Translations under genes and position numbers: made by a program
DNA from: Bdellovibrionales bacterium Ga0074137
GTDB taxonomy: Bacteria; Bdellovibrionota; Bdellovibrionia; Bdellovibrionales; JAMPXM01
Length of the DNA stretch: 64,000 nt
Direction of reading: 5' to 3'
Assembly (NCBI GenBank): GCA_001464715.1
Contig: LNDT01000034.1
Coordinates: forward strand, 1-64,000
Notes under the pieces: model-generated
Told to the model about the DNA's origin: nothing
The model's input: only the letters and a program-made list of their open reading frames with translations
Database searches by the model: none
Part shown: positions 26,145 through 37,104 of the stretch, piece by piece
Layout: each line of letters begins with the position of its first letter
Numbering within the stretch: position 1 is the first letter of the stretch

Positions 26145-26670
26145 TAGTAGTGCGCAACCCGTTTAACTTCGACAGCACCGAGGCTCTTGAGCAGCTGCTC
26201 GCAGCGTTCGGCGTTGTAGCCCGAGTCTTCCGACGAAATAAAAATCGCAAATTTGTGGCAGGTCAGATCGGGGTCGATCACCGGAGGATTGATCTTCGGA
26301 AGTCGACAGATCGCAAAAAGAGCCACGACCGATGAGAGGGCTGCGAAAAGAATCATGATCTCAAACATAATCGGTGCAAACGCAGGCCCCGAGACAAACG
26401 GTTTTCCACCGACGTTCAGTGGCCAGCTCACCGACGAAGTCCAAACCTGAAGAAGTGTTCCCGCACCAAGTCCGATCAATGCGAAAGCAAACGTCACGTA
26501 AGGAATAAACGAACGTTTAATACCAATCGCCTCTTCCATGCCGTGAACAGGAAACGGAGTGATCGCATCAAACTTCTTAAAGCCAGCCTCGCGAACTTTT
26601 CCAGCAGCAACGACACACTCGTGATCGTCCAGCCAAATTCCCGCAATACCACCTGTGTTACTCTTAGCCA

Positions 26671-26671
<1 letters not shown>
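26144..26671 (-). CDS. actD: alternative complex III subunit ActD (DUF3341)
   Basis: A 175-residue subunit with a soluble N-domain (IAGIWLDDHECVVAAGKVREAGFKKFDAITPFPVHGMEEAIG), two transmembrane helices (PYVTFAFALIGLGAGTLLQV and FAPIMFEIMILFAALSSVVAL) and a C-terminal domain ending in the typical AERCEQLLKSLGAVEVKRV. This architecture is specific to ActD proteins. It overlaps actC and actE by one base on each side, so translation is coupled. Confidence 0.93.
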
Positions 26672-28040
<1,369 letters not shown>

Positions 28041-28044
<4 letters not shown>

Positions 28045-31000
28045 ACGAGTTCACCTGTTTTTTCGTTAACGTCTTGTTTCAGCAATCCGTGAGATTTTTT
28101 ATCGTCTTTTTTAACATCATCGCCGTGCGATTTGTCATGATTGTCGGCGGGACCGTGACTGTTCGCTTCCATCACTCGGTCCGCATTGCGAACACGAACC
28201 TGGTAAGCGACTCGCGGAACAGCGTTCAATTCTTCCAATAGCTTGTAAGAGCGTTTGTTCTCGAACATTTTCGAAACCCGCGACTTTGGATCGTTCAAGT
28301 TTCCAAAAGTGATCGCATCACTTGGGCAAGACTCAGCACACGCCGGAGTGATTTCGCCATCTCTCAAATCGCGTTTTTCGTCGCGCGCTTTGTTGGTCCC
28401 GCGACGAATTCGCTGAACGCAGAACGTGCACTTCTCCATCACACCGCGAGGACGCACAGTGACATCCGGGTTGTAAGCCATGTGCAGCGGCTCTTCGCGC
28501 TTCTTCATGTAATTGAACCAGTTAAAACGACGGACCTTGTACGGACAGTTGTTCGCGCAATAACGAGTTCCCACGCAACGGTTGTAAACCATGTCGTTGA
28601 GACCTTCGTCGTTGTGGACCGTCGCAAGGACCGGGCAAACCGTTTCGCACGGTGCATTTTCACAGTGCTGACACGTGAGCGGCATGATCGCCACATCCGG
28701 ATTGTCAGGCGAACCCTTGTAGTAACGATCGATGCGAATCCAGTGCATCTCTCGCCCCTGCATGACGTACTTTTTGCCGACGGTCGGAATATTGTTTTCC
28801 GACTGACACGCAATCACGCACGCTGAACAGCCCGTGCAGCTGTTGAGGTCGATCGCAAGACCCCATTTGTTTTTCGTGTACTGGTGCTCGGGCCAAATCG
28901 TAAAGATCTGGTGTTTGTGAATTCCAGAAGAAGGGTCTTTTTCGAAAGCAGATTTCGTCGACTCGAGAACAATCTTGCGACCTTCCATCAAATGATGGTC
29001 TTGAGTCGAAACAAGATCGTAGCGTCCTGAAGTTTTAGTCACCGTCGCTGCACGGCCAGAGAAAATCGATTTCCCTTTCGCTAGCGACGACAGCGGATAA
29101 GCGTTAACGCCAACGCCGTTTCCAACTTTGCCAGCTGTTTTCTGCCCGTAACCAACCGCCAGAGCCACGACGGAGTCGTGCACGCCCGGCTGTACAAGGA
29201 CCGGCGCTTTCACCGTGACGTCGCCGACTTTGAGTTCGACGATGTCACCTTTGTTCAGTCCTTCTTTTCGAGCCATCGCAGGACTTACCTGGAGATAATT
29301 ATCCCAAACGACTTTCGAAACTGGATCCGGAAGCTCTTGAAGCCATGCAATGTTCCCAAGCTTTCCATCACCGATCTGAACCGACGGATAAAGCGCAAGC
29401 TCGTAGCCAGCTCCAACCGCAGGCCGTGCTTTGAGAGAAGCCTCACTGATTGAACCCACAAAAGCGCGACCCGAGCCCGATCGCTCACGACGTCCTTTAT
29501 TGGAAGCAACACCGACTTGAAGAACTTGAAGCCAGAAGTCTTCAAAGGATTTACCACTTCCGAGTTCAACGCTGCCCTGGATTTCAGCTTTCCATACGCC
29601 CATGACGTAATCGCGCCACGTCGCCGCCGACTTTACTCTCTGCGGAGCATTCGCCGCCTTCGCAGTCCATGCTAAGAGAACTTCGCCCAGCGAGCGCGTC
29701 TGATACATCGGCATAATTGTAGGCTGTTGAATAGAGAAGACGCCCGACTGAAGTTCAAAATCACCCCAAGTCTCAAGTCCCGTTCCCGCTGGAAGAACCC
29801 ACTGAGACGCACTTCCCGTTTCATCGTTTCTGTTTCCTGTGTAGACAACAGTCTCGACTTTTTTCAGAGCTTCGGAAAATCCACTGTCTTGAGGCAAGAG
29901 ATAATTCAAATTTAGATCATCGATGATCAGCGTCTTGATCGAACCTGCGGCCATGTCTGCAATCAAGGCCTGAAGAGATTCGGCCGAGCCGCTCATCGTT
30001 TCAAAAACAGCTGTGTCGTGATCGATTGTCTTTCCGTCGTTACCGAGCATTGAGTTCAGAGCGTTGACCGCCACCTGAAGTTCAACTTGGGTCTCGGTCA
30101 AAGTCGGCAGACCGCCAGCAATGACCAAAGAAGAACCACGAGCCTGCAAAAGCTCACTTGCTACTTTATCAAAAAGAACTTCATCAAATCCCAGAGCTTT
30201 CGGCGCGTTCTCAAACGCCTTTGCTGCTGCCGAAATTCCACCAGGAATAACAACCGAGCCTTTAGACAATTTCGCAACTCGTGAAATGAGAGAGAGAACG
30301 ACATCAAGCTGCTGCGACGGACGAATTCTGAAGCGATCGTCCGCATTCATTCCGGTCGTCGACAAAAAAGACTCGAACGCCACGAGGCGGGACATATCTT
30401 TTCCAGGAGCTCGATTCTTCGCCCATTGCTTTGCAAACTCAACCGGAGACAAGAAAGTTCCCAAGAAATCCGCATCGATGGAAACAACCATCGATGCTTT
30501 ATCGAAACGGTAGCGAGGCAAGATCGCGCGGCCGTAGGACGCTTTCTGGCCCGCACGAATCGCGTCGACCGGAAGCGAGTCATACTGAACCCAACGCGCT
30601 CCCGAGAAAGCTTTAGAGAAATCGGAGACAATCGCTTTCAAAGACGGCGATGGTTTCGATCCTGTCAAAAGAGCGACGCCGCCAGCCTTGAGGCTTGCCA
30701 AAATCTTTTCATCAGCTTCTTCAAACGTTGTTGCGACGCTCTCTTTGTTCGTGCGCTCTTTGTTCTGAAGGTTGCGGACTGGTGCGCGCAAACGATCCGG
30801 ATCATAGAGTGACAAAATTTCGCCGTGCGCCCGCGCCGAGAGTCCGCCCAGAGTCATAGGATGCTCGGGGTTTCCTTCTACTTTTATTGGACGACCTTCG
30901 AGAGTTTTAACAAGAACGCCCGCGCCCTCAGTGCCGTCAAACCATGTGGACGTATAGTAGTTCGGCTCGCCAGGAGTGATTTCTTTGGGCGCTTTTGCGT

Positions 31001-31259
31001 AGGGAATGATGTGCGCTTGTGGACGCCGAATGCAGCCCGCTGTGGCCAACGCCAAACTTGCGCCCATGATCTTTAAGAAGTCGCGACGTGCGACGCCGTC
31101 TTTTCCGTCTTCACTTGAAAGTGGCGACGACATGAATTCGTTTTCAAAACGATCGGCCAAAGCCTGATCACCGTTCCACTGTTCAAGGCTCATCCAATAG
31201 GCTGAGCCACTGGAAGTGGTGTTCGAATCTGAAGTGTTCTGCGTGTTTTGAGAATCCAT
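28041..31259 (-). CDS. actB: alternative complex III subunit ActB (fused molybdopterin-like and iron-sulfur protein)
   Basis: A 1072-residue fusion typical of ActB. Residues 1-75 contain [19 protein letters not shown], a twin-arginine-type export signal followed by a possible lipidated cysteine. The middle 700 residues resemble a molybdopterin oxidoreductase catalytic domain that in this family holds no cofactor. The C-terminal 300 residues carry four cysteine clusters: [39 protein letters not shown] and CTFC...[10 protein letters not shown], expected to hold three [4Fe-4S] and one [3Fe-4S]. It forms the periplasmic electron wire between quinol and hemes. Confidence 0.95.
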
Positions 31260-31318
31260 CGTCTAGTTATCCTTGCTCAGGCTTTGCGAAATCTTGGGAC
31301 CCATCTCGGACCGATCTA

Positions 31319-31903
31319 CTAATAGTGGCAGGTCGAACAGCTGACCGGTGCCTGGTTCTCTTTTTCTCTATGACAGCTTATGCACCAGCCCATCGAGAGA
31401 CTCGAGTGCTGATACATTGTTTCCATCGACTCAACAGGACCGTGGCACTTGTGGCACGCTTGCGGAGCACCGTACTTTTCAACGTGCCGCTTGTGATTGA
31501 AGCGAACGTGGTCTGGAAGCATGTGCACTTTCTTCCAAGCAATGGGCGTATTGTTGTTGTACGCCTCTGTGATTTTCTGAATCTCTGGTTTGTCGGTCGC
31601 AACAACCAAGTGGCAATTCATGCAGATGTTCAAACTTGGAACGGCCGAGTGATTGGCGCGCTCGGCGGAGGAGTGACAGTAAAGGCACTGCATCTTGTAC
31701 TCGCCAGCGTGAAGTTCATGCGAAAATGCGACGGGCTGATCGGGAGCGTAGCCTTTGTTGTATCCGATCGAGCCCCACTCGCAACCCGTCAGGTTCGTCA
31801 GAGCGAGACTTGCGAACACGACAAAAAGCGCGGCGCTCAGATAGCTTCCGAACGAATTTTTTGCCTGATTTTCTGGATGATTTTCTGGATGTCTTGTCGT
31901 CAC
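31319..31903 (-). CDS. actA: alternative complex III subunit ActA (pentaheme cytochrome c)
   Basis: A 194-residue protein with five CXXCH heme sites: CLYCH, CMNCH, CHKCH, CISCH and CSTCH. A single hydrophobic segment (YLSAALFVVFASLALTNLTGC) contains a lipobox-like LTGC, although ActA may instead stay anchored by the helix. The start is GTG 31903 with GGGGAG 6 nt upstream. The short repeat HPENHPENQ at the N-terminus is unusual. First gene of the act operon. Confidence 0.94.
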   Translation of the reverse strand: MTTRHPENHPENQAKNSFGSYLSAALFVVFASLALTNLTGCEWGSIGYNKGYAPDQPVAFSHELHAGEYKMQCLYCHSSAERANHSAVPSLNICMNCHLVVATDKPEIQKITEAYNNNTPIAWKKVHMLPDHVRFNHKRHVEKYGAPQACHKCHGPVESMETMYQHSSLSMGWCISCHREKENQAPVSCSTCHY

Positions 31904-31977
31904 GTTTGTCTCCCCAGCGCTCTTCGCTCATCGCAGACCACTTTTCAGCGGTGACAACGCCAAGAGAACCAACGACT

Positions 31978-31993
31978 CACTGAATATACAGTG
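31978..31993. promoter_or_regulatory. palindrome upstream of actA
   Basis: CACTG and CAGTG arms flank the AT-rich centre TATATT (minus strand), 75 nt before the actA start. The centre could serve as a -10 box overlapped by an operator, but no convincing -35 box is visible. Confidence 0.25.
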
Positions 31994-32116
31994 GTCTTTA
32001 GAACTCAATCTCGGCGAATCACATCGCCGGGCATTTGCGACTTAGTCGATATAAGTAAGCGAAACTCCGACAATTGAGAAACCAAATTTTGGCGAAGTTG
32101 AGAGGACTTTGAAAAT

Positions 32117-32143
32117 CGGAGTGCTCAAGATCTAAGCACTCCG
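32117..32143 (-). terminator. probable rho-independent terminator after ccsA
   Basis: Perfect 9-bp hairpin CGGAGTGCT/AGCACTCCG with a 9-nt loop, followed on the minus strand by ATTTTC. It lies 14 nt past the ccsA stop and suggests that ccsBA and actA-F are separate transcripts. The T run is short. Confidence 0.6.
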
Positions 32144-32156
32144 CCGTTTTGAAGGA

Positions 32157-33962
32157 TCAAGCGGCAACGTTGCGCGCCCGATTCATGGCGTAAGCATAAC
32201 CGACAAAAGCCATGTTGATAAGAATGAAGGCACTGACGTACTCGACGCCACCAGCGCCGAATCCGTAGGAATGAAGTCCTGCGCCGAGGACGAAATTCAC
32301 TCCGTACCACGCCATGATCACAAGACTAAATGCGACCACGGCTCCGGCGAGCATACCGATATTTTTGACCCAACCAGAAAGACGCGCGTGCAGCAGTGCG
32401 ACGTATCCCAAAAGCGCGATCAATGCCCAAGTCTCTTTTGGATCCCATCCCCAGAACCGGCCCCAACTGTAGTCGGCCCAAACTCCGCCAAGGATTGTAC
32501 CCGCAGCCAACAAGACAACGCCGACCTGAAGACATCGATAGATTGAGACCGTGAGTTCCTCGATGCGAGAGGAATTGGCCCTATCTCCTTTGATCACAAA
32601 CCCTAGGCCCAAGTTTCCAAGCATCCAAGCCAAGAAAAAGGCCGAGTAACTGATGGTGATCGTCAAGACATGAACAGTAAGCCAAAGGGTTGAACGCAAG
32701 ACGGGCTCAAGCGGTTGAAGACTGGCATCGAGAACGTGAGGAACGCTGTCGGCCACGATATTACAAAAGGTCGCAACAATCGCACCCGAAAGAAGAACAA
32801 AATATGACTTCTGCTTCCATTCAAAAAAGAACGCGAAAAGCATTGTTCCCCATGAAACCCAAATCACAGTTTCATACATGTTTGAAACCGGAGGTCGCCC
32901 CGTCAAATAAACTCGAAGACTAAAACCGTAGGTGTGAATCAAGAATGCAACAAGAGCCAAAACCCAAGCGGCGCGAACAAAGTACTTTCCATTCGACTTT
33001 CCATCGCGAGTCCATGCAATGCCGATCGCGATGGCGGACAGAACATAAAGAATCCAAGCCAAGCGGAACGGATGAAGCTCTTCGTAATGAACTTCAATTC
33101 CGATATCTTTACCGTCGGGGTAAAGCGCGGGATTTTCAGTGCGGGCAGAATCCTGAAACTGCTGAACGGCCGTCAAAAGCGACGGCACTCCGCCGTCGGC
33201 ATCGCCAGCAGCTGCGGCGCCGGGAAGTGCGCGAATGAACGCCTTTGCGATTGTTCCGAACTGGTCCTTTAGAGGCCCCTCGAGCTCGGACACTGAACGC
33301 CAGCGCTCGGGCTCGACAGGCTTCAATGGGTCGACGACTTCAGCTTCTGGTTTATTTTCTGTTTTATTTTCTGGCTTATTTTCTGCGGGCCGCGGTGGAA
33401 CGACACGAAGAATTGAAGCGTTCTTTACGGCCTGATAGACACCCATCTGACTTTCAAGTCGCGCGGCCGCTTGATAGTAAGGGTTCAATTTTTCTTTCGT
33501 TTCACGGTAGGCCGCTAACTCTTGAAAAACCAATCCCAATCTGTCGTTCCCAAAAAGTTCCCGCGGTGCAAATCGGTCGCGCGTCACCTCAAGGTTCAAA
33601 GCTTTTTTTAGCGCCGCGAGCTTTAGCTCAATAATGGGCTGCTCATCCCAAAACTGCGGAGCTAAAAACCAGGTCATTACAATTTCAAGGGCCGGCCGAG
33701 GACGCGTATCGGGCTTAGCACCACCGCTTGTCTCCGACCCGTAATCAGCTTTCGGAATCGGCTTGTAGGTTATTCGCCCATAAACCAACTGAAGCGTCTC
33801 ACGCGCGAAAGTATCGAAAGGTTTCACGCGACCGGCGTCTTGAATCGGCAGACGCTTCAGAGCTTCAATCCCCTCGTCCGCTCCAAAAGAGATCGAGCCG
33901 CTCAAAGAAAAAACAAGAGCGACAAGCGTCGCTGACAAAAATGTGCAAATCGAGTGAATCAT
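32157..33962 (-). CDS. ccsA: cytochrome c maturation protein CcsA (System II), long form
   Basis: A 601-residue protein. The C-terminal half has about 8 membrane helices and the heme-handling tryptophan-rich motif WGRFWGWDPKETWALIALLGY, with flanking histidines such as the one in LHARLSGW. CcsA and CcsB carry heme to the outer face of the inner membrane and ligate it to CXXCH sites. The N-terminal 280 residues start with a signal-like helix, then IQDAGRVKPFDTFARETLQLVYGR, a domain seen in longer CcsA proteins. A low-complexity stretch (NKPENKTENKPEAE) lies near residue 200. It overlaps the ccsB end by 4 nt. Confidence 0.9.
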   Translation of the reverse strand: MIHSICTFLSATLVALVFSLSGSISFGADEGIEALKRLPIQDAGRVKPFDTFARETLQLVYGRITYKPIPKADYGSETSGGAKPDTRPRPALEIVMTWFLAPQFWDEQPIIELKLAALKKALNLEVTRDRFAPRELFGNDRLGLVFQELAAYRETKEKLNPYYQAAARLESQMGVYQAVKNASILRVVPPRPAENKPENKTENKPEAEVVDPLKPVEPERWRSVSELEGPLKDQFGTIAKAFIRALPGAAAAGDADGGVPSLLTAVQQFQDSARTENPALYPDGKDIGIEVHYEELHPFRLAWILYVLSAIAIGIAWTRDGKSNGKYFVRAAWVLALVAFLIHTYGFSLRVYLTGRPPVSNMYETVIWVSWGTMLFAFFFEWKQKSYFVLLSGAIVATFCNIVADSVPHVLDASLQPLEPVLRSTLWLTVHVLTITISYSAFFLAWMLGNLGLGFVIKGDRANSSRIEELTVSIYRCLQVGVVLLAAGTILGGVWADYSWGRFWGWDPKETWALIALLGYVALLHARLSGWVKNIGMLAGAVVAFSLVIMAWYGVNFVLGAGLHSYGFGAGGVEYVSAFILINMAFVGYAYAMNRARNVAA

Positions 33963-35359
33963 ACTGCAGTTCCCTTCATCATCCAGGCCCGGCGCTTCAT
34001 GTAAAACAAATGGATGGCACCCAACACTATTAAAAGCGAACCGAGGTACTTAAGGCCCCGTCCTGGGTCGTGGTTGACAGAAAGCACTGATGCCGTCGGT
34101 TTTCCCGTCGCCGGATCGCTGTCAAAACTTGCTTGATAAAACGTGTAGCCCGCATGCTTGAGCGGCTCATTCATTGAGATCAGCTGTTGGCCAAGGCCCG
34201 GCACATCGACAAGACTTTCATAGCTGGCGGCGCGAAGTGTTCCTTGATAGCGGCCCACTTTAAATTCCTTTAAAGTCATATCAAATCCCATCGGAAGCCG
34301 TCGATTTGCATAGGAGATCACGTAGACTTGCTCATCTGCAAAAAGCTTTAAGAGGGAGTTGAGGCCCATCCACTGAACCTTCAGTTTACCTGTACCCGGT
34401 TCGAGAAACTCAATCTTAATCGCGGCGGTCGTCACAGGCGTCGGACGCTCGAGCGCGCGATAGGTGATTTCCTCTTTCGCTTTGGGCATGTACTTTAGAA
34501 GTCGAAATTGAAGGCCCATCCAGCCCGTTTCAATCACTTCGCCGGCCGAAACAAAACCCTTCTTGATCGAACCCGTTCTTGCAGAATGAATGTTGTATTC
34601 GACTCGCTCATTGTCCGCTGGCCGCAGAACGATCGCGTTGCGTCCGCCGAAATCACGCGGGAATTCACCCACGATAAGAACTTGCGCCGGGCCCAGGTCT
34701 TTGGTTTCAGCAGCATTTTTCGATGATTGAAGCATCCACTCGGTCATATTAACGTTCGGATTTTGCAGTTGGAATCGAAGCGCGGCGCCTGCGTTCGAAT
34801 CGTCGGCGACGTCGACAAATTTTTGCTCGCGAATCGCATAAGGGACGGACTCGATAACTTTGATCTCACCACCTGGGATTGAAATCACCAGCGGCTTTTT
34901 TCCAGCAGGTCGCAAAAAGAAATCGACCTCTTCGTCAAAAAGTTTTCGGTAACTACTGCCGTCAAGAGAAGAGTAAACGGCGAGATCTGTCTCGCCCACC
35001 GTGATGGCTTTTTGCTTTTCACCGATCCCAATAGAGACCGATCCATCGACGCCAAACTTCTGCGTGATCAATGAACCAATAAGCAGAATGATGATCCCAA
35101 TGTGAGCAAAAATAAAACCGATGTGTCTTGGTTTCCACGGCCATCTATCAACCATCACAGCCGTGAGACTGATGACCAACATCACCATCGGAGCGATCAT
35201 CCAAATCGAGCTGTAAACGATCTTTTTTGCAGCCAAGGCGTCGTACTGAGCTTCAACGATGGTTCCCCACGCTGTCACAATACCGATCGCAAGAATGATC
35301 AACACGGCCAGCTTCAAGCTCGCAAGCTGACGAATGACTCTTCTAAATTTCTGTTTCAT
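33959..35359 (-). CDS. ccsB: cytochrome c maturation protein CcsB (ResB family)
   Basis: ResB-like partner of CcsA. The start ATG 35359 (MKQKFRRVIRQLASLKLAVLIILAIGI) is preferred; a start at 35389 would add ten residues. Three N-terminal helices (LKLAVLIILAIGIVTAWGTIVEA, SIWMIAPMVMLVISLTAVMV, IGFIFAHIGIIILLIGSLI) precede a large periplasmic domain, and a final helix LKYLGSLLIVLGAIHLFYM ends the protein. System II hemylation supplies the hemes of ActA and ActE encoded next door. Confidence 0.9.
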   Translation of the reverse strand: MKQKFRRVIRQLASLKLAVLIILAIGIVTAWGTIVEAQYDALAAKKIVYSSIWMIAPMVMLVISLTAVMVDRWPWKPRHIGFIFAHIGIIILLIGSLITQKFGVDGSVSIGIGEKQKAITVGETDLAVYSSLDGSSYRKLFDEEVDFFLRPAGKKPLVISIPGGEIKVIESVPYAIREQKFVDVADDSNAGAALRFQLQNPNVNMTEWMLQSSKNAAETKDLGPAQVLIVGEFPRDFGGRNAIVLRPADNERVEYNIHSARTGSIKKGFVSAGEVIETGWMGLQFRLLKYMPKAKEEITYRALERPTPVTTAAIKIEFLEPGTGKLKVQWMGLNSLLKLFADEQVYVISYANRRLPMGFDMTLKEFKVGRYQGTLRAASYESLVDVPGLGQQLISMNEPLKHAGYTFYQASFDSDPATGKPTASVLSVNHDPGRGLKYLGSLLIVLGAIHLFYMKRRAWMMKGTAV

Positions 35360-35392
35360 GTTTGCCACAGCGCCATCTAATCTTATCAAGCC

Positions 35393-36295
35393 TCAATTGG
35401 TAACAGAAATTCGTCTGTGAATGTCTGTCAGCATTTCCCCAACTCGAATTTGAGTCGCACTATATAGTGAGTCTACTTTATGCTTCGAGACTTCATCCAT
35501 ATAGAGTTTTCGGTTGAGTTCGATTTGAACGGTCTGCCATCCATCACGCGGCCGCCCGTAAGTCTCAGTGATTCGGCCACCTTTATAGGGCCAATTTTCA
35601 CGCACCTTAAAACCCTGAGCGCGCCCTGCTTGGCAGACGAGTTCAAAAAATTCAGAAGATGAGCTTTTGCCGTCTTGGTTTGAAATAACCAGATCCGCGC
35701 GGAGCTCCCCCGGATCGCGGTGTTCACTTGTTCCAAGACTCGGCATCGAATGAAGATCAAGATGAAAGAGCGGATGTGCAGCAGATCTTTCGTCCTTGGA
35801 TCTCACGGCTTCTGCGACTTCGGCGACGGCCTCATGAAACGGCCGAAAGCACCGCTGAACGATGGCGCGGTGAGTTTCGATGGATATGGGTTTTAGCATT
35901 AAGACATCTCCCATCGTGGTTTTTGACCAGTGAAGACCCCGAGGATGACGCCCGACCGGTTCACTGGCTCCGACGACGCTGGCCTGATCGACATCGGTCT
36001 CGAGCCTGTTCAAATCACAAGCATAACGATGCCACTGAGTTTTCACCCAAGCGATCCCGTTGCCAGAGAGACTTGTCGAATAGAGGTCATCGACGTAACG
36101 ATCGACGTCATACATGAGTAAGCGCTCATCGAGCCCCTGAAGCCATGTGGCCTCCGGCGGAAGGTTTTCGCCAGAATGAGGCACCGTCACAATGAGCGGT
36201 CGGCTTCCATCGCCCAACGACTGAACAAAGTCTGGGCGCAGAATATTTGCGCTATTTTTCTTAGCCTTCAGAGATGGCTTGACGGTTGATGACAC
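35393..36295 (-). CDS. N-formylglutamate amidohydrolase-family protein
   Basis: A 300-residue cytoplasmic hydrolase. The motifs VTVPHSGENLPPEATW near residue 40, DRYVDDLY, the ACDLNRLETD segment, HPLFHLDLHSMPS near 205 and a C-terminal GGRITETYGRP...QTVQIELNRKLYM match the FGase family, which cleaves N-formylglutamate in histidine breakdown. No other hut gene is present, so the physiological substrate may differ. It is divergent from the cobalamin adenosyltransferase gene, with about 20 bp between the preferred starts. Confidence 0.85.
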   Translation of the reverse strand: MSSTVKPSLKAKKNSANILRPDFVQSLGDGSRPLIVTVPHSGENLPPEATWLQGLDERLLMYDVDRYVDDLYSTSLSGNGIAWVKTQWHRYACDLNRLETDVDQASVVGASEPVGRHPRGLHWSKTTMGDVLMLKPISIETHRAIVQRCFRPFHEAVAEVAEAVRSKDERSAAHPLFHLDLHSMPSLGTSEHRDPGELRADLVISNQDGKSSSSEFFELVCQAGRAQGFKVRENWPYKGGRITETYGRPRDGWQTVQIELNRKLYMDEVSKHKVDSLYSATQIRVGEMLTDIHRRISVTN

Positions 36296-36314
36296 CTTTG
36301 GCCCCCTTGATCCT

Positions 36315-36926
36315 ATGAGCAGCTCTAAAGTCTACACACGAACAGGCGATCAAGGAACAACATCACTTTTTGGCGGTGCGCGCGTCGTCAAAGATCATCC
36401 AAGGCTTGAAGCTTATGGAACTTTGGATGAACTCAACAGCGTTTTGGGCCTTGTCTTGGCGGACATTGAAAACGAGACCTGGCCTGGGTCAGCGAGCCTC
36501 GAAGTAGGCCGCCTCCAAGCTGAAATTCTAAAAATCCAACAAACGCTGTTTGTTCTCGGATCCCATTTGGCGACCGAAGATGAAGCGATGCGCACAAAAC
36601 TCCCGAACTTGGATCCTAAAGCGGTTTCTGAACTCGAAGAAGCCATGGACCGAATGTCGTCTGACCTCACGCCGTTAAAACATTTTATTTTGCCCGGTGG
36701 CGTGCGCGCCGCCGCTTCGGCCCACTTGGCCCGCACCGTTGCACGACGTGCCGAGCGCGCCATCGTCGGCCTCACGCGCGAAGCTTCCGCCGCCAACAAT
36801 GGAACGGTTCCAGCCTGGCTCACGGCCGTCGTTCAAAACATCAATCGCCTCAATGATTACTTTTTCGTTCTGGCTCGCCACCTCAATCGCCTAGCAAACC
36901 GCGAAGAACCAATCTGGATTCCATAA
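36315..36926 (+). CDS. cob(I)alamin adenosyltransferase, PduO type
   Basis: Transfers adenosyl from ATP to cob(I)alamin to make coenzyme B12. Start ATG 36315 gives SSSKVYTRTGDQGTTSLFGGARVVKDHPRLEAYGTLDELNS, the phosphate-binding and ATP motifs of the PduO type. The second signature, FILPGGVRAAASAHLARTVARRAERA, lies near residue 125-150. An upstream ATG at 36279 is unlikely because it overlaps the divergent gene. It implies use of B12-dependent enzymes, none of which lie in this window. No cobalamin riboswitch is seen. Confidence 0.93.
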   Translation: MSSSKVYTRTGDQGTTSLFGGARVVKDHPRLEAYGTLDELNSVLGLVLADIENETWPGSASLEVGRLQAEILKIQQTLFVLGSHLATEDEAMRTKLPNLDPKAVSELEEAMDRMSSDLTPLKHFILPGGVRAAASAHLARTVARRAERAIVGLTREASAANNGTVPAWLTAVVQNINRLNDYFFVLARHLNRLANREEPIWIP

Positions 36927-36934
36927 AAAATCAA

Positions 36935-36974
36935 GAATTCTGGAATTCGCGAATTCAAGAATTCACGAATACAG
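36935..36974. repeat. 8-bp tandem repeat of GAATTCNN
   Basis: GAATTC occurs at 36935, 36943, 36951 and 36959, exactly every 8 bp, and GAATAC follows at 36967. The two bases after each unit vary (TG, GC, AA, AC, AG). It lies 8 bp past the adenosyltransferase stop. The units are self-complementary and could fold into several alternative hairpins. Confidence 0.8.
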
Positions 36975-37104
36975 GTATGCGCTGTCCAAAGTGGTGAGCG
37001 CGTTGTGCGGCGGACTAGAGCCGTGTCACCCGCGCAAGATCACCCGAGCATCCCAACTGCCAAGGTGACTCAGTTTCGGTCTTTTGCGTCGTCGGTCGCG
37101 CCGT

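Noticed and set aside
36927-37104. Cobalamin riboswitch or tRNA near the adenosyltransferase gene
   Set aside because: No B12-box-like or cloverleaf structure can be drawn; only the 8-bp repeat array stands out.
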